Shown here piece after piece: positions 8,513 through 15,929 of a stretch of 40,945 nt of DNA. The position numbers were made by a program, and so were the translations under genes. The notes beneath the pieces were generated by a model. It saw only the letters and a list, made by a program, of their open reading frames with translations. It was not told where the DNA came from and made no database searches. This DNA comes from CAUTXO01 sp963542625 (GTDB lineage: Bacteria > Campylobacterota > Campylobacteria > Campylobacterales > SZUA-545). Each line of letters opens with the position of its first letter. Positions within the stretch are counted from its first letter, which is position 1. The DNA is taken from positions 1 through 40,945 of the forward strand of contig CAUTXO010000011.1 in assembly GCA_963542625.1 (NCBI GenBank), written 5' to 3'.

Positions 8513-8620
8513 ACGGCAATTATAGCCTGTGTTTTGCTGGCTAGCAGCGCGGGGCTTAGCGCGTGCGGGCATAAGGCAGATCCAAAATACACAGCAAAAG
8601 CAATGCATTATGAGGGTTGA
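8480..8620 (+). CDS. Small lipoprotein, LptM-like
   Basis: A 46-residue gene with a signal peptide and lipobox ending SAGLSAC, then CGHKADPKYTAKAMHYEG. The short CGxKxxxxY tail after the lipid cysteine is like that of the LptM/LPAM small lipoproteins, which in enteric bacteria help mature the LPS transport protein LptD. That assignment rests on pattern only. The ATG at 8480 has GAAGG nine bases upstream. Its TGA overlaps the nadB start by 11 bp, so the two genes are probably cotranscribed and coupled. Its 5' end overlaps the divergent DciA-like gene by 33 bp. Confidence 0.72.
   Translation: MFIKKICSAFHTAIIACVLLASSAGLSACGHKADPKYTAKAMHYEG
8519..8524 (-). promoter_or_regulatory. -10 box for the DciA-like/uvrC operon
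   Basis: The minus strand reads GGCTATAATTGCC. The expected transcription start, six or seven bases downstream, falls on or next to the ATG at 8512, which would give a leaderless mRNA. Confidence 0.5.
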
Positions 8621-10055
8621 TGCTTTAATTATAGGTAGCGGGGTCGCGGCTCTAAGCTGTGCCATAAACCTGCCAAAAAACCTATCCGTGCTGCTTGTTA
8701 CAAAAGACGCCGCGCGCGGGGCAAACTCCTACTGGGCGCAAGGCGGCGTGGCGGTGGCGCTTGATAAAAACGACGTGCAACTGCATATCCAAGACACCAT
8801 TGAAGCCGGCGCAAAAAGAAACAACTTGCAAGCGGTGGAGATCCTAAGCTCTAAAAGCCGCCAAATAATTGACGCCCTAATCGCGCTGGGAATGGAATTT
8901 GACAAAACGCAAGACGGGCGCCTAGACTACACAAAAGAAGGCGCGCACTCAAAAAACCGCATTTTGCACGCTGGCGGGGATGCAACAGGGCGCGAGCTTA
9001 ACACCTTCTTAGCCGGCAAAAACACGCACAAAGTTATCAAGGCAACCGTTACGGATCTACTCATAGACGGTAGTCTTTGCTATGGCGCAACGGTCGTGGG
9101 CGAAGACGGGCGCGCGCAAAATATTTACGCACGCGTTACGGTCATTGCTAGCGGTGGAATGGGCGGGCTGTATCAATACTCAACAAACGCAAGCGGAATA
9201 GACGCAAACTTGCAAGGCATTTGCTTGCAAAAGGGGATCTCACTGCGCGATATGCATATGATCCAATTCCACCCAACGGTTTTCGTGCAAGGCGGTGCAA
9301 AGCAAAAGTTCTTGCTAAGCGAGGCTCTGCGCGGCGAAGGCGCAAAGCTAATTGACGCAAGCGGTGAGCGCTTTATGCAACGCTACGCGCCAGATAAGCT
9401 CGAACTTGCCCCGCGCGATGTGATCTCAAGATCTATATTTATGCATAAGCAAAAAACGGGCAAGGAAGTTTTCTTAGATCTTAGGCATTTTGGCAAGGAG
9501 TTTTTTACCGCGCGCTTTCCGACGATTGCAGCAAAATTAGCCGAGCTCGGCTTTGACACAACCAAAGATCCCGTGCCTGTTTCACCCGCGTTTCATTACG
9601 CTATGGGTGGGATCACAACAGATCTTGACGCCAAGGTGCCGGGCCTAAAAAACCTTTACGCCGTTGGCGAAGTGGCTTCAACGATGGTGCACGGCGCGAA
9701 TAGACTAGCTAGCAATTCGCTTTTAGAAGCGCTGGTGTTTGGAAACATCGTGGCGGAGAAGATAAAATCAACGCCCTTTGTGGAGTGCAACAAAACCTTC
9801 AAAGCGCGTGAGACTAAGCTTGAAGCCCCACAAGACGCCGCGCTAAATGATGAGCTAAAGGCGCAAATGTGGGAAAACGCTGGAATCATACGCCACAAAA
9901 AGGCCTTAGATCTTACCCTTCAATGGCTGCGTGAAACGGCGCAAAAGCCTATGGGGCATTTGCTGGCGCTAAAGTTTTTGGTTGCTAAGCAAATAGTTAT
10001 TCAAGCCATAGAAGACGACCACTCGCTAGGCGCGCACTTTTTGCAAGATCCTTAG
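8610..10055 (+). CDS. nadB: L-aspartate oxidase
   Basis: NadB oxidises L-aspartate to iminoaspartate with FAD, the first step of de novo NAD synthesis in the cytosol. The 481-residue protein opens with the FAD-binding strand ALIIGSGVAALSCAI (residues 5-19). It has the family phrases NSYWAQGGVAVAL, ILHAGGDATGREL, MIQFHPTVF, LRGEGAKLIDASGERFM and GGITTD...GLKNLYAVGEVASTMVHGANRLASNSLLEALVFG. I chose ATG 8610, overlapping the small lipoprotein by 11 bp; the in-frame ATG at 8529 lies inside that gene and adds a non-homologous N-terminus. nadA and nadC are not in the window. Confidence 0.95.
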   Translation: MRVDALIIGSGVAALSCAINLPKNLSVLLVTKDAARGANSYWAQGGVAVALDKNDVQLHIQDTIEAGAKRNNLQAVEILSSKSRQIIDALIALGMEFDKTQDGRLDYTKEGAHSKNRILHAGGDATGRELNTFLAGKNTHKVIKATVTDLLIDGSLCYGATVVGEDGRAQNIYARVTVIASGGMGGLYQYSTNASGIDANLQGICLQKGISLRDMHMIQFHPTVFVQGGAKQKFLLSEALRGEGAKLIDASGERFMQRYAPDKLELAPRDVISRSIFMHKQKTGKEVFLDLRHFGKEFFTARFPTIAAKLAELGFDTTKDPVPVSPAFHYAMGGITTDLDAKVPGLKNLYAVGEVASTMVHGANRLASNSLLEALVFGNIVAEKIKSTPFVECNKTFKARETKLEAPQDAALNDELKAQMWENAGIIRHKKALDLTLQWLRETAQKPMGHLLALKFLVAKQIVIQAIEDDHSLGAHFLQDP

Positions 10056-10302
10056 GCGCCAAGATCTTTGACGCGCCAAAGATCGGCGGGCGTGGCGCTA
10101 GGATCTAGGGGCGCAAAGATCTTAAGCTAGCTAGGATCTAGCGGATCCGCACGCGGCGGGCGCTTTAAGATCTTAAAGCGCGCAAGATCTAGCAAGACCA
10201 TAGTCGCCAAGATATAGCTAGCGGCAAGATATGCATAAGATCCGCGCAAGATCTTAATTGTAAAAAAGATAGTATTGCCGTTTTAAAAGCCAAAGGAAAC
10301 AA
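10056..10302 (+). other. Gene-free spacer with dense RGATCY sites
   Basis: Between nadB and nhaD I see no gene. By eye it holds ten GATC sites in 247 bases (at 10063, 10081, 10102, 10118, 10135, 10144, 10169, 10186, 10239 and 10250), nine of them in the RGATCY context, where about one GATC would be expected. It also contains a 22-bp perfect palindrome and several GCTAGC/CTAG palindromes. Confidence 0.7.
10160..10181. repeat. 22-bp perfect palindrome centred on AGATCT
   Basis: The left arm is GCGCTTTAAGA and the right arm is its exact reverse complement, with AGATCT at the centre and no loop. It is 105 bases after the nadB stop. There is no T-run after it, so a standard terminator is not supported; a dimeric protein site or cruciform is possible. 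Confidence 0.85.
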
Positions 10303-11604
10303 ATGGAACATTCACTGATTAACACGTGGGTTGGGGTTTTTAGTATGGTGATTTTCGTGCTTGCGTATATCACCATTGCGATGGAAGAGCAGCTTCACAT
10401 CAACAAGGCAAAGCCGGCGCTTTTTGTCGGGACCTTTATTTTTGTGCTGCTTGGCATTTATTATTACATAAACGGCTTAGATCTTGGGCATTTACACAAG
10501 GAGCTAGAACACCTAGTTTTTGAGATAGTTTCTATCTTTTTCTTTTTATTCGTCGCGATGACTTACATAGAAACGCTCATTGAAAGAAACGTGTTTGAAA
10601 CGCTCAAATACAACCTAATCCGCAAGGGTTACAGCTATAAAAAACTCTTTTGGGTAACGGGTTTGCTCGCGTTTTTCATCAGCCCTGTTGCGGATAATTT
10701 AACAACGGCACTCATCCTATCAACCGTCTTGCTAACGCTTGAAAAAAACAACAAAACCTTTCTAGTGCTAGGCGCAATAAACATCGTCGTAGCGGCAAAT
10801 GCTGGCGGCGCGTGGTCGCCCTTTGGCGACGTTACCACGCTGATGGTTTGGGCTGCTGGCAAGGGCGTTTTTGCGGAATTTTTATTCTTGTTCCCCGCTA
10901 GCTTCATCGGCTGGGTGCTAACGGCGTTTTTGCTCTCAAGGAGCGTCCCGAAAGGCTTCCCCGCCGCACCAAAGGACGAGCAAGCGCAATTTATTAAGCC
11001 CGGCGGCAAGGTCGTCATCGGGCTTGGCGTTTTTACGATTGTAACGGCTGTTTTGTCGCACCAAGTTCTAAACCTGCCGTCTTTTTGGGGAATGATGTTT
11101 GGGCTTAGCGTGCTAAAGCTTTACTCCTACACGCTCAAACGCCGCAAAAATGAAAACATCGAGATCTACAAGCGCATAGCGCACATAGAAAACGACACCC
11201 TGCTATTTTTCTTTGGGCTCATCGCGGCGGTGGGGGGCTTAAGCGCCATTGGCTATCTTGCGGTGGCGGCGAATGTTTATACGCACACGGATCATACGCT
11301 TGTCAATACGCTTGTGGGGCTGATTTCGTCCGTTATCGATAACGTCCCTGTGATGTTTGCCGTGCTAAAAGCAAACCCAGCTATGGATGCGGCGCAATGG
11401 ATGCTAGTTACGCTAACAGCTGGTATCGGCGGCTCGCTCATCTCCTTTGGTTCAGCCGCGGGCGTGGGCGTGATGGGAAAATTGCGCGGGATCTACACCT
11501 TTGGCGCGCATATGCGGTATTTTTGGGTTGTGGCGGTTGGCTACGTTGTATCCATCGCCGTTTGGTATGTGCAGTTTGAAATTTTTGAAATCTACATAAA
11601 ATAA
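10303..11604 (+). CDS. nhaD: Na+/H+ antiporter of the NhaD family
   Basis: A 433-residue inner-membrane transporter of the ArsB/NhaD superfamily, expected to exchange sodium for protons and so support pH and salt homeostasis. About ten to twelve hydrophobic helices are present. The conserved re-entrant and ion-path phrases are PVADNLTTALILSTVL near residues 127-142, NAGGAWSPFGDVTTLMVW near residues 166-183 and SVIDNVPVMFAVL near residues 344-356. The ATG follows AAAGGAAACAA, a good ribosome site. guaA starts 8 bases after its stop, so the two are probably cotranscribed although they are not functionally linked. Confidence 0.92.
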   Translation: MEHSLINTWVGVFSMVIFVLAYITIAMEEQLHINKAKPALFVGTFIFVLLGIYYYINGLDLGHLHKELEHLVFEIVSIFFFLFVAMTYIETLIERNVFETLKYNLIRKGYSYKKLFWVTGLLAFFISPVADNLTTALILSTVLLTLEKNNKTFLVLGAINIVVAANAGGAWSPFGDVTTLMVWAAGKGVFAEFLFLFPASFIGWVLTAFLLSRSVPKGFPAAPKDEQAQFIKPGGKVVIGLGVFTIVTAVLSHQVLNLPSFWGMMFGLSVLKLYSYTLKRRKNENIEIYKRIAHIENDTLLFFFGLIAAVGGLSAIGYLAVAANVYTHTDHTLVNTLVGLISSVIDNVPVMFAVLKANPAMDAAQWMLVTLTAGIGGSLISFGSAAGVGVMGKLRGIYTFGAHMRYFWVVAVGYVVSIAVWYVQFEIFEIYIK

Positions 11605-11612
11605 GGATAAGA

Positions 11613-13154
11613 ATGCAAAAAACCGTCCCTATTGCTATCCTAGACTTTGGCTCTCAATACACGCAACTAATCGCGCGGCGGCTAAGAGAAGCCAATATTT
11701 ACGCCGAGATCTTTCCCTTTAGCCAAGATCTTGACACGATCCGCGCTCTAGCGCCAAAGGGCATTATCCTAAGCGGCGGGCCAGCTAGCGTGTATGCAAA
11801 GGACGCGTTTTTTTGCGACGCGGGCGTTTTTGAGCTGGGCGTCCCGCTGCTTGGGATCTGCTACGGAATGCAGCTCATCGCGCACCATTTTGGCGGCGAA
11901 GTGCTAGCAAGCGCCAAGCAAGAATACGGCAAAACGGACATTGAAATCACGTCAAGCGACAGTATTTTTCGCTCAATGGAGCACTACCAAAGCGTGTTTA
12001 TGAGCCACTCGGATAAGGTTACGAAGATCCCCGCGGGCTTTAAAAAAATCGCGCATTCTAGCAACTCAGACTTTGCCGCGATTGAAAACAAAGAAAAAAA
12101 TATTTACGCCATTCAGTTCCACCCAGAAGTCGCGCACACGCCAAACGGGGCGCAGATCTTGAAGAATTTCGCGATTAACGTTTGCGGCGTTTCGCCTGAT
12201 TGGACGATGAAAAATTTTTTAGAAACACAAACGGCGGCTTTGCGCGAGAAAATCGGCAGCGCAAAGGTTTTGTGCGCGCTTAGCGGCGGGGTGGATTCCT
12301 CCGTTACAGCGCTACTTTTGCACCGCGCCATAGGCGAGCAGCTCGTGCCCGTTTTTGTGGATAACGGCTTGCTGCGAAAAAACGAAGCGCAAGATGTAGA
12401 AAGGCTTTTTAAGAAAACGCTCAAGATCCCGCTGGTAACGATTAAGGGCGAGGATTATTTTCTAGGCAAATTGCGTGGCGTGCGAGATCCAGAGCAAAAA
12501 AGAAAGCTAATAGGCGCGGCGTTTATCGAGCTTTTTGAAGAAGAAGCAAAAAAGCACAGCGGCGTTAAATTTTTGGCGCAAGGCACGCTTTACCCCGACA
12601 TCATTGAGTCCACTAGCGTCAAAGGACCTAGCAAGACGATTAAATCGCACCATAACGTCGGCGGCTTGCCTGAAAAAATGAACCTAGATCTTGTAGAGCC
12701 GCTTAGAGAGCTTTTTAAAGACGAAGTGCGGCGGCTTGGCAAGGAGCTTGGGCTTTCAAATGAAATGCTTTTGCGGCACCCTTTCCCAGGCCCTGGGCTT
12801 GCCGTTAGGATCTTGGGCGAAGTTAGCAAGCCATCGTGTGATCTTCTGCGCGAAGCCGATAATATTTTTATTAGCGAGCTAAAAAAAGAAGGGCTTTACG
12901 GCAAGGTTTGGCAGGCTTTTGCCGTGCTGCTTAACGTTCAAAGCGTTGGCGTGATGGGCGATAACCGCACATATGAAAACACCGTGGCGCTTAGGGCGGT
13001 AAATAGCTTTGACGCGATGACGGCAAAGTTTTCGCACCTACCGTTTGAATTTTTAGAGCGCGTTAGCACCAAGATCATAAACGAAGTTAAAGGCATAAAC
13101 CGCGTCGTTTATGACATCAGCTCAAAACCCCCCGCAACGATTGAATGGGAGTAA
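11613..13154 (+). CDS. guaA: GMP synthase (glutamine-hydrolysing)
   Basis: GuaA converts XMP to GMP using ATP and glutamine. The 513-residue protein has the N-terminal class I glutamine amidotransferase with Cys83 in LLGICYGMQ and His170/Glu172 in IQFHPEVAH. This is followed by the ATP-pyrophosphatase P-loop SGGVDSS at residues 224-230. The C-terminal dimerisation domain contains HHNVGGLPEKMNLDLVEPLRELFKDEVR and ends with KPPATIEWE, the usual GuaA terminus. The ATG follows AAGGATAAGA. It is complete and normal in length. After it comes a 92-base gap and then the hsd cassette. Confidence 0.98.
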   Translation: MQKTVPIAILDFGSQYTQLIARRLREANIYAEIFPFSQDLDTIRALAPKGIILSGGPASVYAKDAFFCDAGVFELGVPLLGICYGMQLIAHHFGGEVLASAKQEYGKTDIEITSSDSIFRSMEHYQSVFMSHSDKVTKIPAGFKKIAHSSNSDFAAIENKEKNIYAIQFHPEVAHTPNGAQILKNFAINVCGVSPDWTMKNFLETQTAALREKIGSAKVLCALSGGVDSSVTALLLHRAIGEQLVPVFVDNGLLRKNEAQDVERLFKKTLKIPLVTIKGEDYFLGKLRGVRDPEQKRKLIGAAFIELFEEEAKKHSGVKFLAQGTLYPDIIESTSVKGPSKTIKSHHNVGGLPEKMNLDLVEPLRELFKDEVRRLGKELGLSNEMLLRHPFPGPGLAVRILGEVSKPSCDLLREADNIFISELKKEGLYGKVWQAFAVLLNVQSVGVMGDNRTYENTVALRAVNSFDAMTAKFSHLPFEFLERVSTKIINEVKGINRVVYDISSKPPATIEWE

Positions 13155-13246
13155 TAAAAGCAAAAAACCGCGCGGCGCTTTAGTTGCGCTCTTGCCCGCA
13201 CAAACAATAAGATCTAACGCGTAAAGCTTAAAGGAAACGGCAAAGA

Positions 13247-14779
13247 ATGGCTGGGAAAAATAACGCAAACATAGGCTTTGAAAAGCAAATCTGGAATGCG
13301 GCTTGTGTTCTTTGGGGGCATATCCCCGCCGCTGAGTATAGAAAGGTAATCGTCGGGCTTATCTTTTTGCGCTACATATCCAGCGCCTTTGAAAAACGTT
13401 ACGAGCAACTCATAAAAGAGGGCGATGGTTTTGAAAACGACAAAGACGCCTACACGGAGGAAAATATTTTCTTTGTGCCAAAAGAGGCGCGCTGGAGCAA
13501 GATCTCATCCGCGGCGCATACGCCTGAAATCGGAGCGGTTATCGATGACGCAATGAGAGCCATTGAAAAAGAAAACGCTACGCTAAAAAACGTTTTGCCT
13601 AAGAATTACGCTAGCCCAGATCTAGATAAAAGAGTGCTGGGGGAGGTCGTTGATTTATTCACGAATGAAATCAAAATGGACGCAACCGCCGCTAGCAAAG
13701 ATCTACTCGGCAGAACGTATGAATACTGCATCGCTCAATTTGCCGCTTACGAGGGGACAAAGGGCGGCGAATTTTATACGCCATCTAGCATTGTAAAGAC
13801 GATCGTTGCCATACTAAAGCCCTTTAACAATTGCCGCGTGTATGATCCTTGCTGCGGGAGTGGCGGTATGTTCGTGCAAAGCGAGAAGTTCGTGCAAGCG
13901 CACAGCAACAATCGCGGAAACATCTCCGTTTATGGGCAAGAATCCAACGCGGATACGTGGAAAATGGCAAAAATGAATATGGCAATAAGGGGGATTGACG
14001 CGGACTTTGGATCTTTTCACGCGGATACGTTTTTTAACGATCTTCACAAAACCCTCAAGTCGGATTTTATTATGGCAAATCCGCCGTTTAACCTTTCTAA
14101 CTGGGGAGCGGACAAGCTAAAAGATGACGTGCGCTGGAAGTATGGAGTGCCGCCGCCTGGCAATGCAAACTACGCCTGGATCCAGCATATGATCTACCAC
14201 CTAGCGCCGAATGGAAAAATCGGCTTGGTGCTTGCCAATGGGGCGCTGTCGTCTCAAGTTTTGGGCGAGGGCGAGATTAGAAAAAATATAGTAAATGATG
14301 ATCTTATAGAAGGGATAGTCGCCCTGCCGACGCAGCTTTTTTACAGCGTAACAATCCCCGTAACGCTGTGGTTTATCACCAAAAACAAAAAGCAAAAAGG
14401 GAAAACGCTATTTATCGACGCTAGAAAAATGGGGCATATGGTTGATAGAAAACATAGGGATTTTACACAAGGGCGGCAAAAAGATGGAAGCCTTGGGGAT
14501 ATTGACTTGCTAGCAAAAACCTTTGAGGACTTCCAAAACGGGGAGCTAAAGGAGAAAAAAGGCTTCTCTGCCATAGCGACGATAGATGATATAGCCAAGC
14601 AAGATTACATATTAACTCCTGGCAGGTATGTGGGGATAGAGGAGCAAAAAGATGACGGAGAGCCTTTTGAGGAAAAGATGGCGCGCCTTACATCCGAGCT
14701 ATCCGAAATGTTTGCAAGATCTCACGAACTAGAGAACGAGATCCGCAGGAAGCTAGGAGCGATTGGGTATGAGATCTGA
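13247..14779 (+). CDS. hsdM: Type I restriction-modification methyltransferase subunit
   Basis: HsdM methylates adenine at the bipartite site chosen by HsdS and is part of both the M2S methylase and the R2M2S nuclease. The 510-residue protein has the HsdM N-terminal helical domain (residues ~10-140). The SAM motif DPCCGSGG is at 200-207, and the adenine-methyltransferase motif IV NPPF is at 278-281 (MANPPFNLSNWG). The C-terminus (MARLTSELSEMFARSHELENEIRRKL) is a helical tail typical for binding HsdS. AAAGGA lies 11 bases before the ATG. It overlaps hsdS. All catalytic motifs are intact, so the methylase should be active. Confidence 0.96.
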   Translation: MAGKNNANIGFEKQIWNAACVLWGHIPAAEYRKVIVGLIFLRYISSAFEKRYEQLIKEGDGFENDKDAYTEENIFFVPKEARWSKISSAAHTPEIGAVIDDAMRAIEKENATLKNVLPKNYASPDLDKRVLGEVVDLFTNEIKMDATAASKDLLGRTYEYCIAQFAAYEGTKGGEFYTPSSIVKTIVAILKPFNNCRVYDPCCGSGGMFVQSEKFVQAHSNNRGNISVYGQESNADTWKMAKMNMAIRGIDADFGSFHADTFFNDLHKTLKSDFIMANPPFNLSNWGADKLKDDVRWKYGVPPPGNANYAWIQHMIYHLAPNGKIGLVLANGALSSQVLGEGEIRKNIVNDDLIEGIVALPTQLFYSVTIPVTLWFITKNKKQKGKTLFIDARKMGHMVDRKHRDFTQGRQKDGSLGDIDLLAKTFEDFQNGELKEKKGFSAIATIDDIAKQDYILTPGRYVGIEEQKDDGEPFEEKMARLTSELSEMFARSHELENEIRRKLGAIGYEI

Positions 14780-15878
14780 GTGGAAAGTTAGCAAACTTTC
14801 AGAAATAGCCATTATAAATCCAAAAGAAAATCTTAGCAAAGGTGCTATATCAAAAAAAGTGCCTATGGATAGATTGAAACCGTTTCATAGAGACATTGCA
14901 GGGTTTATATGCGAAGAATACAAAGGTGGAACTAAATTTAGAAATAATGATACGGTTATGGCAAGAATAACTCCTTGCCTGGAGAATGGGAAAATTGCCA
15001 AGGTGGCAGGCTTGAATGATGGAGAAATTGGATTTGGATCAACAGAATACATTGTTTTCCGTTCTATTCAAGGAGTTAGCGATGCAGATTTCTTGTATTA
15101 TTTGCTTTGTAGCCCCTTGGTTCGCATCCCGACAATTAAGTCTATGGTTGGCTCATCTGGACGGCAAAGAGTGCAAACAGATGTAGTTGCAAATTTAGAA
15201 ATTAAAGTGCCACCCATTAAGAAACAACGCAGAATTGGAAGTGTGTTAAAAGCCCTCGATGACAAAATAGAACTCAACAATGCAATAAACAATAATTTAG
15301 AGCAGCAAGCCCAGGCTATTTTTGATAATATGTTTGGAAAACGTAAGCCAAATGGAAAGCTAGCTAATATCATCCTTGAAAATCCAAAATCAAAGATCAA
15401 AGTGTGTGATGTTAATGGTGTAGGTGGTCGGTATCCATTCTTTACAAGCGGGCAAGCAATACTTAAATATATGTCGCCACTAACTAATGGGAGAAACTGT
15501 TATTTAAATACTGGTGGAAATGCTGATGTGAAGTTTTTTATTGGTGAGGCATCTTATTCTACGGACACTTGGTGCATTTGCGGCAAAGATCAGACATCAG
15601 ATTATTTGTATCTATTGCTAAAGTGTATGGGGTCAGAGCTTAACGATGTTTATTTTGAAGGTTCGGCATTAAAGCACCTTCAAAAGCAATCATTGAAAGA
15701 TCGAGATATTTATATTCCTTCTGCCGATGAACTTAAACAATTTAATGCGTTAGTCATCCCTATGTTTGACTTAATTAGCAAAAATAATACGGATAACTCA
15801 CTTTTAGCAGAGACGCGCGATTTGCTTTTACCCAAGCTTATGTCTGGCGAGCTTGATGTCTCGGGCGTAGATCTATAA
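14769..15878 (+). CDS. hsdS: Type I restriction-modification specificity subunit
   Basis: HsdS recognises the split DNA target through two target-recognition domains. Here the first spans residues ~3-155, followed by a conserved helical spacer (PPIKKQRRIGSVLKALDDKIELNN...). The second spans ~190-330, followed by the C-terminal helix ending LLPKLMSGELDV. At 369 residues it looks complete. I take ATG 14769, nine bases after AGGAG and overlapping hsdM by 11 bp; a TTG at 14763 is the alternative. The first and second thirds are visibly more A/T-rich and poorer in AGATCT than hsdM or hsdR, as expected for specificity genes exchanged by recombination. The target sequence cannot be predicted from sequence alone. 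Confidence 0.93.
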   Translation: MRSEWKVSKLSEIAIINPKENLSKGAISKKVPMDRLKPFHRDIAGFICEEYKGGTKFRNNDTVMARITPCLENGKIAKVAGLNDGEIGFGSTEYIVFRSIQGVSDADFLYYLLCSPLVRIPTIKSMVGSSGRQRVQTDVVANLEIKVPPIKKQRRIGSVLKALDDKIELNNAINNNLEQQAQAIFDNMFGKRKPNGKLANIILENPKSKIKVCDVNGVGGRYPFFTSGQAILKYMSPLTNGRNCYLNTGGNADVKFFIGEASYSTDTWCICGKDQTSDYLYLLLKCMGSELNDVYFEGSALKHLQKQSLKDRDIYIPSADELKQFNALVIPMFDLISKNNTDNSLLAETRDLLLPKLMSGELDVSGVDL

Positions 15879-15929
15879 CGCTTGGCATAGATTTAAGGGG
15901 CGCAAAATACAGTTTGTAAAGGAGACCAA

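Noticed and set aside
8529..8609. N-terminal extension of nadB
   Set aside because: These codons lie inside the small lipoprotein gene in another frame, and the FAD-binding start fits ATG 8610.
10160..10181. Rho-independent terminator after nadB
   Set aside because: The palindrome has no loop and no T-run follows.
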